A program made the position numbers and the translations under genes. The notes beneath the pieces are model-generated. The model did no database searches and was not told the origin of the DNA. It was given only the letters and a program-made list of their open reading frames with translations. Positions 7,176 through 14,265 of a stretch of DNA of 15,762 nt are shown here, piece after piece; the stretch's first letter is position 1; every line of letters starts with the position of its first letter. This stretch comes from an uncultured Pedobacter sp. GTDB taxonomy: Bacteria > Bacteroidota > Bacteroidia > Sphingobacteriales > Sphingobacteriaceae. The stretch is taken from NCBI RefSeq assembly GCF_946479715.1, contig NZ_CAMLHF010000129.1, forward strand, positions 1-15,762. Reading direction: 5' to 3'.

Positions 7176-8912
7176 ATGAGCGAATTTGAAATCAAGAAAT
7201 CGGGCGTCGAATATGATGCTGTCATTGTAGGATCAGGTGCCGGAGGAGGTATGACCGGATATGTACTTGCCAATGCAGGTTTGAAAGTTTTAATGCTGGA
7301 AGCTGGTGCTTATTTTGATCCGAGAATAGACTCTCAACAACTGAAGTGGCCATGGGAGTCGCCAAGAAGAGGAGCGGGTACTACCCGACACTTTGGTGAT
7401 TTTGATGCTGCTTATGGCGGATGGGAGCTAGAAGGAGAACCATATACTCAGAAAAATAATTCGGAGTTTGCCTGGTTTCGGTCCAGAATGCTTGGTGGAA
7501 GAACAAATCACTGGGGTCGTATCTCTTTGAGAATGGGTCCAGATGATTTTAAACCTAAGGATGGACTAACTGATCCCTGGCCTATTACTTACCAGGAGCT
7601 AAAACCTTTTTATGATAGGGTAGATAGGATGATTGGTCTTTATGGTACAGTAGAGGGCATAGAAAGTGAGCCTGATGGGATATTTATGACACCTCCGAAA
7701 CCAAGACTTAATGAACTATTTATAAAAAAAGCAGCTCAAAAAGTTGGGGTAACTGTAATTCCTGGCAGAGGTTCTGTACTTACCGAAGCATTAAAAGACA
7801 ATAAAGATCGGGGGCAATGCTTTTATTGCGGTCAGTGCGGAAGATCATGTAAAGTTTATGCCGACTTTTCATCATCATCTTGCCTGGTGATTCCGGCAGT
7901 AAAAACAGGAAATCTAACTGTTATTACCAATGCGATGGTAAGAGAGGTGTTAACTGATAAGAGCGGGAAAGCAACGGGAGTATCTTATGTAAATACAAAG
8001 GATATGCAAGAATACCAGGTAAAAGGTAAGACCATTATTCTGGGTGCCAGTGCATGTGAATCTGCAAGGTTATTACTTAATTCTAAATCTGCTGCCCATC
8101 CTGACGGATTGGCGAATAGTAGTGGAATAGTTGGTAAATACCTGCATGATTCTACTGGAGCCAGTATGAGTGGATACCTGCCTCAGTTGGTAGATCGCAA
8201 AAGATATAACGAAGATGGTGCCGGAAGTATACATATATATTCCCCATGGTGGCTTGATAATAAAAAACTTGATTTCCCAAGAGGTTATCACATAGAATAT
8301 GGTGGCGGACTTAGTATGCCTGGTTATGGATTTGGCTGGGGCATAGAGGGTATGAACGGTTCTATACCTGGTAGGGACGGTAAAATGAAAGAAGCCGGCG
8401 GATATGGTGCTGGGTTAAAGGATGATTACAGGCGCTTTTATGGAACCGAAGTTGGGATGGCGGGTAGAGGAACCGCTATAGCCAGGGAAAGTAACTATTG
8501 CGAAATAGATCCAAACGTAGTAGATAAATACGGAATACCGGTACTTAGATTTAACTATAAATGGGCCCCGGAAGAAGTAAAGCAAGCAAAACACATGCAG
8601 GAAACCTTTAAGGAAATTATGCATGCAATGGGGGCAATTGCCTCTGAGCCTCCTGGTGCGGAAACAAGCTACGGATTAGAAGCGCCCGGAAAGATTATAC
8701 ACGAAGTTGGCACGGTAAGAATGGGTGATGATCCTAAAAAATCTGCATTAAACAGATGGTGCCAGGCTCATGATTGTAAAAATCTTTTTGTAGTAGATGC
8801 TGCTCCTTTTGTACAACAAGGTGATAAAAATGCTACCTGGACAATTCTTGCGCTTTCTATGCGTACTGCAGAGTACATTTTAGCACAAAAGAAAAACTTA
8901 AACATTAGCTGA
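7176..8912 (+). CDS. GMC-family FAD-dependent sugar/alcohol dehydrogenase, catalytic subunit
   Basis: This is a 578-residue flavoenzyme of the glucose-methanol-choline family, closest in layout to membrane-associated gluconate, sorbitol, fructose and glycoside 3-dehydrogenases. The FAD-binding VIVGSGAGGG (17-25) and LEAG (41-44) are at the N-terminus and GGRTNHWG (107-114) follows. The C-terminal domain carries HEVGTVRMG (509-517) and GDKNATWT (549-556). H509 and N552 are the expected catalytic pair by family analogy. Residues 215-225 hold four cysteines spaced C-x2-C-x2-C-x3-C, with C236 nearby; related dehydrogenases carry an iron-sulfur cluster in such a segment. There is no signal peptide. 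The next gene, 16 bases downstream, encodes the Tat-exported small subunit, so the pair is probably exported folded as a complex. The substrate is not determined; a sugar or glycoside is likely. Confidence 0.9.
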   Translation: MSEFEIKKSGVEYDAVIVGSGAGGGMTGYVLANAGLKVLMLEAGAYFDPRIDSQQLKWPWESPRRGAGTTRHFGDFDAAYGGWELEGEPYTQKNNSEFAWFRSRMLGGRTNHWGRISLRMGPDDFKPKDGLTDPWPITYQELKPFYDRVDRMIGLYGTVEGIESEPDGIFMTPPKPRLNELFIKKAAQKVGVTVIPGRGSVLTEALKDNKDRGQCFYCGQCGRSCKVYADFSSSSCLVIPAVKTGNLTVITNAMVREVLTDKSGKATGVSYVNTKDMQEYQVKGKTIILGASACESARLLLNSKSAAHPDGLANSSGIVGKYLHDSTGASMSGYLPQLVDRKRYNEDGAGSIHIYSPWWLDNKKLDFPRGYHIEYGGGLSMPGYGFGWGIEGMNGSIPGRDGKMKEAGGYGAGLKDDYRRFYGTEVGMAGRGTAIARESNYCEIDPNVVDKYGIPVLRFNYKWAPEEVKQAKHMQETFKEIMHAMGAIASEPPGAETSYGLEAPGKIIHEVGTVRMGDDPKKSALNRWCQAHDCKNLFVVDAAPFVQQGDKNATWTILALSMRTAEYILAQKKNLNIS

Positions 8913-8928
8913 TCTCAAATCGATATAT

Positions 8929-9555
8929 ATGAACAGACGTGATTCATTAAAAGCTTTGGGCCTTACTGCAATTAGCGCAGGTGTGGTGCTTGAAGCCTGT
9001 AAACCGGGAAAAGAACCGGAAGTTGTTGCCAAAGGTGCTGATGGCGAAGCCCAACCTGGAAGACAGGAGTTTGAAGTAGAACGTGATAAGAAATTAAATT
9101 CATGGAAGTTCTTTACCGAACATGAAATGGCAACAATAACGCTTTTAGCGGATATTATTATTCCTAAGGATGACAAGTCAGGAAGCGCTTCGGATGCCAA
9201 AGTGCCTGATTTTATTGAGTTTATTGTTAAGGATATGCCAGGACATCAAACTCCGATGCGCGGTGGACTAAAGTGGCTTGATCTGCAATGTTTAAACCGC
9301 TATCAGAAAACTTTTAAAGATGCATCATCAACTCAGCAAATTGAGATGGTTGATGACATTGCATATCCAAAGAAAGTAAAACCAGGAATGCAACAAGGTG
9401 TGGCTTTCTTTAGTTTGATGCGAGACCTTACTGCTTCAGGATTCTTTACAACCGAGATCGGTATTAAGGACCTCGGTTATGTTGGCAATGTACCTAACCG
9501 TTGGGAAGGTGTACCGGCAGATGTGCTAAAGCAATACGGTATGGAAGGGGTGTAG
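8929..9555 (+). CDS. Gluconate 2-dehydrogenase subunit 3 family protein (dehydrogenase small subunit)
   Basis: This 208-residue partner of the GMC dehydrogenase begins with a twin-arginine signal, MNRRDSLKALG (R3-R4), and a hydrophobic stretch ending in VVLEAC. C24 is a probable lipidation site, so the protein appears to be a Tat-exported lipoprotein. A polar linker (25-55) leads to the Gluconate_2-dh3 domain (about 58-185), seen in FFTEHEMATITLLADIIIP and GGLKWLDLQCLNRYQ. In related enzymes this subunit carries the catalytic subunit across the membrane and is needed for its maturation. The gene lies 16 bases after the catalytic subunit gene and is surely in the same operon. No cytochrome c subunit follows; instead its TAG stop directly abuts the stop codon of a convergent gene. 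Confidence 0.88.
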   Translation: MNRRDSLKALGLTAISAGVVLEACKPGKEPEVVAKGADGEAQPGRQEFEVERDKKLNSWKFFTEHEMATITLLADIIIPKDDKSGSASDAKVPDFIEFIVKDMPGHQTPMRGGLKWLDLQCLNRYQKTFKDASSTQQIEMVDDIAYPKKVKPGMQQGVAFFSLMRDLTASGFFTTEIGIKDLGYVGNVPNRWEGVPADVLKQYGMEGV

Positions 9556-9990
9556 TTATTTCGGCTCCATTCCGGTGCTTATCCCAATTCTATTCCACGC
9601 ATTGATACTAATTATGGCCATGATTATCTGAGCAAGGTAAACATGGTCAAAAAGTGCAGCAGCATTATTGTAACTTTCATTAGATACTTTGTTGCTAATA
9701 AAAGTTACTTCTTCTGTAAGTGCTAACAAGGCACGTTCCTGCTCATCAAAAAATGGAGTTTCTCTCCATGCATTAAGGGCATAAATTCTTTGTTCTGTTT
9801 CACCCGCTTTGCGTGCATCGCGGGTGTGCAGATCGATACAGTAAGCACATCCATTAATTTGAGAGGCTCTTATTTTGATGAGGTCCTTATGTTTAGTGGT
9901 AAGATTGCTTTGTTCCACATAACTATCAAACGCCAACATTGCTTTATAAGCTGCTGGCTCTACCTGGTTAATTCTAATTCTATTACTCAT
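9556..9990 (-). CDS. AhpD-like carboxymuconolactone decarboxylase family protein
   Basis: This is a 144-residue all-helical protein of the CMD/AhpD superfamily. The signature GCAYCIDLHTRDARKAG puts the redox pair at C48 and C51 and the conserved histidine at H55, as in AhpD-type alkylhydroperoxidases, which reduce peroxides through a CxxC site. The spacing and the following helix (EQRIYALNAWRETPFF) fit the single-domain stress-response branch and not the true decarboxylases. The frame extends eight codons upstream to TTG 10014, but the ATG at 9990 gives the usual N-terminus. It lies 72 bases after the Crp/Fnr-type regulator gene on the same strand and may be controlled by it. Its stop codon abuts that of the convergent dehydrogenase subunit gene. 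The physiological reductant and substrate are unknown. Confidence 0.88.
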   Translation of the reverse strand: MSNRIRINQVEPAAYKAMLAFDSYVEQSNLTTKHKDLIKIRASQINGCAYCIDLHTRDARKAGETEQRIYALNAWRETPFFDEQERALLALTEEVTFISNKVSNESYNNAAALFDHVYLAQIIMAIISINAWNRIGISTGMEPK

Positions 9991-10062
9991 AACTATTTGT
10001 TTTTGTTGTACCAAAGTTGAGCAATAAAGTACCTTAGAAAAATGAACTGTGGTTAAGAAAGT

Positions 10063-10635
10063 TTATTGCTTTTTAGCTCTTAAGCGACTAAGAAATTGTG
10101 GAGTAAAACCTAGATAAGAAGCTAACATGTATTGTGGTACACGTTGCATAAAATCAGGAAATAAACTTGAGAAATGCCTGTAACGTTCTTCTTCAGTTTG
10201 GTTAAAAATATAGCCTATCCGGCGTTGTGAGGCAACAAACGCTTTTTGCATCATTATGCGGAAGTAACTTTCCAATCGAGGTACTTTTTCGAACAAGACT
10301 GTTTTATTCTTTTCACTCAGAAACAAAAGTTCTGAGGGTTCTATAGCCTGGATATTGGTTGTAGATGGTTGTTTGTTCAGTAGGCTGTCCTGATCTGCTA
10401 TCCACCAGTTTTCCAGACCGAAGTTTATAATCTGTTCGCTCAGTTTTTTATTAATGTAGAATTGCCTTAAACAGCCCTTGATAATAAAATAATCTCCCCT
10501 GCATAACTTACCTGCTTCCAGAAGATATTCTTTCTTTTTAAGGATTTTAAGCTCGATGCTGTCGCATAACAATTGCTCTTCATGTAACTCAAGCTTTACA
10601 TATCTTTTAATGTGGGCTAAAAGTTCAGGATACAT
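10063..10635 (-). CDS. Crp/Fnr-family transcriptional regulator
   Basis: This 190-residue regulator has an N-terminal cyclic-nucleotide-binding-like beta-roll (about 15-110; KEYLLEAGKLCRGDYFIIKGCLRQFY is typical) and a long dimer helix (about 112-145). The compact C-terminal helix-turn-helix is seen as MLASYLGFTPQFLSRLR (170-186). The length and short tail match the many Bacteroidota members of this family, most of which lack the residues for cAMP binding. The start ATG at 10635 directly follows the TAA stop of the upstream small gene, giving translational coupling. The strong AGGAGG ribosome site lies inside that gene. Likely targets are its own unit and the AhpD-like gene downstream; similar pairings occur in related genomes. 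No DNA target could be recognised with confidence. Confidence 0.88.
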   Translation of the reverse strand: MYPELLAHIKRYVKLELHEEQLLCDSIELKILKKKEYLLEAGKLCRGDYFIIKGCLRQFYINKKLSEQIINFGLENWWIADQDSLLNKQPSTTNIQAIEPSELLFLSEKNKTVLFEKVPRLESYFRIMMQKAFVASQRRIGYIFNQTEEERYRHFSSLFPDFMQRVPQYMLASYLGFTPQFLSRLRAKKQ

Positions 10636-10902
10636 TTACTCCTCCTCTTCAAGATAGATTTCGTGTACTAAAAATTTCACTTTTGCTACCGGTTCTAAAA
10701 GTTCGGTGATATCGTCTGATTCTATGTGATATATGGTTTCGCCAGAATCAGGGATCTCAGAATCGGGAATAAGCTCGAAAAATTTAACAGTAAGGTCGGT
10801 TTCCAGCTCTACAAGCTTGATATATTTTACTCCATTGTCTTTCCAATCCTTTAGGATTTTATCGTTGAACTGTACGTAAGGATTTTTGTTTTCGCTTTCC
10901 AT
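10636..10902 (-). CDS. Small acidic protein of unknown function coupled to a Crp-type regulator
   Basis: I do not recognise this 88-residue protein. It is strongly acidic, with no signal peptide or membrane segment, and is predicted to be cytosolic. Alternating beta-like stretches (KYIKLVELETDLTVKFFEL at 26-44 and VAKVKFLVHEIYL at 72-84) surround an acidic SDDITELLEP segment (62-71). It ends in EEEE. The codons of that tail create the Shine-Dalgarno site of the next gene, whose ATG follows the TAA with no gap. The tight coupling to the Crp/Fnr-type regulator is the best evidence that it is real, and suggests a role near that regulator. It is divergent from the dicarboxylate symporter gene, 45 bases away. 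Confidence 0.7.
   Translation of the reverse strand: MESENKNPYVQFNDKILKDWKDNGVKYIKLVELETDLTVKFFELIPDSEIPDSGETIYHIESDDITELLEPVAKVKFLVHEIYLEEEE
10641..10646 (-). promoter_or_regulatory. Shine-Dalgarno site of the Crp-type regulator gene inside the upstream gene
   Basis: AGGAGG on the minus strand lies 5 bases before the ATG at 10635 and is made by the Glu-Glu-Glu codons at the end of the upstream acidic protein. So strong a site is notable in a Bacteroidota-like genome and fixes the regulator's start. Confidence 0.65.
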
Positions 10903-10947
10903 GCCATAAAGCTAATACATTAAACAAAATTTCACTATTATAGTATA

Positions 10948-12222
10948 ATGAAATCTATCCTTTCGAATCTTACTTTTCAGGTTTTAGTAGCTATCGCTTT
11001 GGGCATTATTGTCGGTACTTTTTTCCCGGGTTTTGCACCACATGCCGAACTTATAAGCCAGAGTTTTATTAAAATGATTAGTATGCTCATTGCCCCCATC
11101 ATATTTTTAACAATAGTTCTGGGCATAGCCCATATGGGCGATATGAAGAAAGTGGGACGTGTTGGAGGGAAAGCCCTTTTATATTTTGAGGTAGTTACTA
11201 CTGTAGCCCTTTTAATTGGAATGGTGGTCGCCAATTTATTAAAGCCGGGAATCGGTGTTCAACCTGCAACAGGAGATGTGAGTAAAATAAAAGCATATAC
11301 TGAACAAGCTGGTAAAATTAATTGGTTAGAATTTCTTGCCAACATAATACCTCATAATGTTTTTGAGGCCTTTAGCAAAGGAGATATTTTACAGATATTA
11401 TTCTTTGCCATTTTATTTGGCTATGGTTTAAATAAGCTTGGCGATAGTGGGCAGCCATTGCTTAGTTTTTTTGATAAAATGGCAAAGGTATTTTTTAATA
11501 TCATGAAGATAGTGATGCGACTTGCTCCGTTGGGTGCCTTTGGGGGGATGGCATTTAGCATTGGTACTTATGGATTAAAAACGTTGTTACCTATGGCGAA
11601 GCTAATGGGTTCAGTTTATCTAACCTGTTTCTTATTTATTTTTGTAGTGCTAAACGCCATCTGCAGGTTTTATAAATTTAGCTTATTAGAGTATTTGAAA
11701 TATATTCGACAGGAGATCCTGATTGTTTTGGGTACTTCCTCTTCTGAGTCTGTTTTACCTAGTATGATGAAGAAAATGGAAGCCATTGGTTGTGATAAAT
11801 CTGTTGTTGGTTTGGTTATACCTACCGGTTATTCTTTTAATCTGGATGGAACGGCAATTTATCTTTCTATGGCAGTTATATTTTTGTGTCAGGTCTTTAA
11901 TGTAGATCTTTCAATAGGAGAACAGCTAGGTGTGCTTGCTGTTTTGATGGTCACATCAAAAGGAGCTGCCGGGGTTACTGGCAGTGGGTTTATTGTATTA
12001 GTGTCTACCTTAACCGCTTTGAAACTAATGCCGGTTGAACATATAGGGATTTTAATAGGAGTAGATAGGTTTATGTCTGAAGCCAGGGCTATAACAAATA
12101 TGATTGGAAATGGAATTGCAACGATTGTAATTGCCAAAAGCGAAAACGAATTTGATGAAGAGAAATATAAGCTTGCGATTCAACCTGCTTCCATTGAAAG
12201 CATGGAGGAATCGGATATTTAA
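10948..12222 (+). CDS. Dicarboxylate:cation symporter (DctA/GltP family)
   Basis: This 424-residue inner-membrane carrier imports C4-dicarboxylates or acidic amino acids together with protons or sodium ions. It has the family's eight membrane helices and two re-entrant loops. The serine-rich hairpin SSSESVLP (264-271), the NLDGT motif (298-302) of helix 7, the second hairpin SKGAAGVTGSG (337-347), and DRFMSEARAITN (373-384) of helix 8 are all present. R380 suits binding of a side-chain carboxylate. The position that holds the amino-group-binding aspartate in glutamate/aspartate carriers is S377 here. That matches DctA-type carriers and favours succinate, fumarate or malate; this specificity is inference. 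The DUF1080 lipoprotein gene follows after 44 bases on the same strand and could be co-transcribed. Confidence 0.93.
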   Translation: MKSILSNLTFQVLVAIALGIIVGTFFPGFAPHAELISQSFIKMISMLIAPIIFLTIVLGIAHMGDMKKVGRVGGKALLYFEVVTTVALLIGMVVANLLKPGIGVQPATGDVSKIKAYTEQAGKINWLEFLANIIPHNVFEAFSKGDILQILFFAILFGYGLNKLGDSGQPLLSFFDKMAKVFFNIMKIVMRLAPLGAFGGMAFSIGTYGLKTLLPMAKLMGSVYLTCFLFIFVVLNAICRFYKFSLLEYLKYIRQEILIVLGTSSSESVLPSMMKKMEAIGCDKSVVGLVIPTGYSFNLDGTAIYLSMAVIFLCQVFNVDLSIGEQLGVLAVLMVTSKGAAGVTGSGFIVLVSTLTALKLMPVEHIGILIGVDRFMSEARAITNMIGNGIATIVIAKSENEFDEEKYKLAIQPASIESMEESDI

Positions 12223-12266
12223 TTTTTTATTGTATTTTGCCTCCAACTAAATAAACCACACATAAC

Positions 12267-13091
12267 ATGAAAAAATATACATTTATAGCCTTGATTTCTT
12301 GTCTTCTTTTTGCAGGCTGCGGAGGGATTAAGCAAAGCTCAAACCAATCTGATGACAAAAAAGGTTGGGTTCCTTTGTTTAATGGTAAAGACATTAAGGA
12401 TTGGTTTGTAAAGGTACATCATCATGAATTTGGTGTGAATTTTGGAAATACTTTTAGGGTTGAAGATGGTATTATTAAGGTGCGATATGATCAATATGGA
12501 GATTTTAATGATCAGTTTGCACACTTGTATTATAAAACACCTTTCTCCTACTATCACTTGAAATTTGAATATCGTTTTGTAGGAAAACTGCAAAGAGGAG
12601 CCCCTGATTATACTTTATTAAATAGCGGCGTAATGTTTCATTCGCAGGATCCAAGAACAATGTTAAAAGAGCAGGATTGGCCAATCTCTATCGAGATGCA
12701 ACTTCTTGCTGGCCTGGGTGACGGAAATCCAAGACCTACGGGCAATATGTGCTCGCCCGGAACCAATGTGGTTTATAAAGGCAAAATAGCAGATTCACAC
12801 TGCTTAAACTCTACATCAAAAACATATGACGGCGATCAGTGGGTACGGGGAGAGTTGATTGTTCTTGGCGATTCTTTAATCACCCATATTATTAATGGCG
12901 ATACAGTATTGCAATACTCTAAACCCCAGATCGGCGGAGGCGTAGCAAATGGATATGATCCTAAAATCAAAATAGATGGCAAACTATTAAGCAGTGGTTT
13001 TATCGCTCTGCAAAGCGAAGGTCAGCCTGTTGACTTTAAAAACATCGAAATAAAGGACTTGTCTCGTGTAAAGAGACCTGCTAAGAACTAA
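12267..13091 (+). CDS. DUF1080 / 3-keto-disaccharide hydrolase family lipoprotein
   Basis: This is a 274-residue exported lipoprotein with a lipobox at LFAGC (C18) and a short polar linker. A single concanavalin-like jelly-roll domain of the DUF1080 family follows (about 34-266), now named 3-keto-disaccharide hydrolase in Pfam. Family marks are the opening VPLFNGKDIKDW (35-46), NSGVMFHSQ (119-127), SIEMQLLAG (141-149) and the closing GFIALQSEGQPVDFKNIEI (244-262). Members act on glycosides already oxidised at C3, or bind carbohydrate. It probably sits in the periplasm or outer membrane. The start at 12267 includes the whole signal peptide. It lies about 2.7 kb downstream of a GMC dehydrogenase unit that could make its substrate. 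Its own substrate and catalytic residues are not established from this sequence. Confidence 0.88.
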   Translation: MKKYTFIALISCLLFAGCGGIKQSSNQSDDKKGWVPLFNGKDIKDWFVKVHHHEFGVNFGNTFRVEDGIIKVRYDQYGDFNDQFAHLYYKTPFSYYHLKFEYRFVGKLQRGAPDYTLLNSGVMFHSQDPRTMLKEQDWPISIEMQLLAGLGDGNPRPTGNMCSPGTNVVYKGKIADSHCLNSTSKTYDGDQWVRGELIVLGDSLITHIINGDTVLQYSKPQIGGGVANGYDPKIKIDGKLLSSGFIALQSEGQPVDFKNIEIKDLSRVKRPAKN

Positions 13092-13097
13092 AAGAAG

Positions 13098-13529
13098 TTA
13101 TTCTTCTTCAACTATTACAGAAACATCTTTGTCAAGCTTTACGGTATGCAGCACCTTTGTTTTTTCGCTGTATACCACAAGCCTGCTTTCATCTAAATAC
13201 TGTACAAGCCTGTAAGGTTCGGATTTTTGTACATATCTCCATTGTGTGTAAAATTGTTCTTGTGCTAATTTTTCCTGTGGTAAGAAAGTGATGGCAACTT
13301 CAATATCGGAAATGCTTTGAATAAAGAAGCGGGCGCTTGTACATAATATTTTTTGAGCTTTATCATTATTTTTAAAGTCCTCGATAGCTATTTCTCTTAT
13401 TGCAGATGATGATTTAGTTGGGTTTCTGTCAATCACGTCTACAATAAGGTTATTTACCTCATTTTTGGTTTTGAGATATTTCCCATTTCCTGTTTGCAGA
13501 ATTTTAAAATGAATTTTAAGCGGTTTCAT
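13098..13529 (-). CDS. Hypothetical protein, function unknown
   Basis: I do not recognise this 143-residue protein. It has no signal peptide or membrane helix and is presumably cytosolic. The N-terminal part (3-70) looks mixed alpha/beta with an Ile/Val-rich stretch NNLIVDVID. The C-terminal part (75-143) has alternating hydrophobic strands such as DIEVAITFL, YRLVQYL and SRLVVYS, and ends in acidic VIVEEE. Codon use and length support a real gene. It is convergent with the DUF1080 gene, with only 6 bases between stop codons, and divergent from the TMEM175-type gene. The sequence gives no clue to its role beyond this. Confidence 0.7.
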   Translation of the reverse strand: MKPLKIHFKILQTGNGKYLKTKNEVNNLIVDVIDRNPTKSSSAIREIAIEDFKNNDKAQKILCTSARFFIQSISDIEVAITFLPQEKLAQEQFYTQWRYVQKSEPYRLVQYLDESRLVVYSEKTKVLHTVKLDKDVSVIVEEE

Positions 13530-13546
13530 ATTGTGTTTTTTGCGAT

Positions 13547-13564
13547 AAGGTTAATCTTAGCCTT
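13547..13564. repeat. 18-bp quasi-palindrome in the divergent promoter region
   Basis: AAGGTTAA (13547-13554) and TTAGCCTT (13557-13564) are inverted repeats with one mismatch and a 2-base centre. The element lies between the hypothetical protein gene and the TMEM175-type gene and could be an operator for a dimeric regulator. Confidence 0.3.
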
Positions 13565-13590
13565 ACAAATAAATGAGTATTTGGGCGTAG

Positions 13591-13621
13591 TTTGAAAAAA
13601 TATTGAATTAATATATCTTTA
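13591..13621 (+). promoter_or_regulatory. Putative promoter for the TMEM175-type gene
   Basis: TTTG (13591-13594) is followed after 19 bases by TATCTTTA (13614-13621), one base from the TAnnTTTG consensus. It ends 4 bases before the ATG at 13626, so the message would have almost no leader. Confidence 0.4.
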
Positions 13622-13625
13622 ATTT

Positions 13626-14198
13626 ATGAATAAGAGCAGATTAGAAGCATTTAGTGATGGCGTTTTAGCTATCATTATCACCATTATGGTTTTGGAACTT
13701 AAAGTTCCCCATGGAAGTTCTTTGCAGGCATTAATGCCACTCATTCCTGTTTTTATGAGTTATGTGCTCAGTTTTATCTTCGTTGGTATTTACTGGAATA
13801 ACCACCATCATATGATGCAGCTGGCTAAAAAGGTTAACGGAAAGGTGTTGTGGGCTAACCTGCACCTGCTTTTCTGGCTCTCACTGTTCCCCTTTGCTAC
13901 TGCGTGGATGGGAGAGAATCATTATGAAACCTGGCCAGTGGTAATGTATGGTTGTGTAATGTTTATGGCAGCCATGGCTTATTTTATTTTGGAAAGTACA
14001 TTGAAAAAGTTACATGGGCCAGATTCTGAGTTTGCGAATACATTTGGAACAAGTATAAAAGACACTATTTCCTGCTTAGCTTACGTAGTTGCAATTGGAG
14101 GCAGTTTTATAACCCCATGGGTAGGTATAGCATGTTATGTTTTTATTGCAATAATCTGGTTTATACCCGAAAGAAGAGTGGAAAAAAAGATAGCTTAA
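13626..14198 (+). CDS. TMEM175 family (DUF1211) potassium channel-like membrane protein
   Basis: This 190-residue membrane protein has the TMEM175 hallmark R-x3-FSDGV-x-AI in helix 1 (R5; FSDGV at 9-13). Six hydrophobic segments follow in the order usual for a single-repeat bacterial member, including FVGIYWNNHHHM (52-63) and LLFWLSLFPFATAW (81-94). Bacterial TMEM175 proteins assemble as tetramers and conduct potassium ions, with weak selectivity. The likely site is the inner membrane. The length is within the usual range and nothing is missing. It is preceded by a promoter-like sequence and followed, after 67 bases, by sucD with its own promoter. Whether it truly conducts potassium here is inferred from the family. 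Confidence 0.9.
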   Translation: MNKSRLEAFSDGVLAIIITIMVLELKVPHGSSLQALMPLIPVFMSYVLSFIFVGIYWNNHHHMMQLAKKVNGKVLWANLHLLFWLSLFPFATAWMGENHYETWPVVMYGCVMFMAAMAYFILESTLKKLHGPDSEFANTFGTSIKDTISCLAYVVAIGGSFITPWVGIACYVFIAIIWFIPERRVEKKIA

Positions 14199-14215
14199 TG
14201 GAGAGGCGGATAAAA

Positions 14216-14246
14216 TTGTAATTGAAAACTATTTTATCTAAGTTTG
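14216..14246 (+). promoter_or_regulatory. Bacteroidota-type promoter for sucD
   Basis: TTG (14216-14218) is followed after 20 bases by TAAGTTTG (14239-14246), a full match to the TTG-N19-21-TAnnTTTG pattern. The -7 box ends 19 bases before the ATG at 14266, so sucD should be transcribed on its own. Confidence 0.6.
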
Positions 14247-14265
14247 CACAAAAAAATAAAGATAC

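Noticed and set aside
9790..10020. 76-residue open frame antisense to the AhpD-like gene
   Set aside because: It overlaps a gene with a clear CxxC/His signature and shows no support of its own.
10977..11234. 85-residue open frame antisense to the symporter gene, and a similar one at 11889-12137
   Set aside because: Both mirror hydrophobic codons of a confident membrane protein, which readily leaves long antisense frames.
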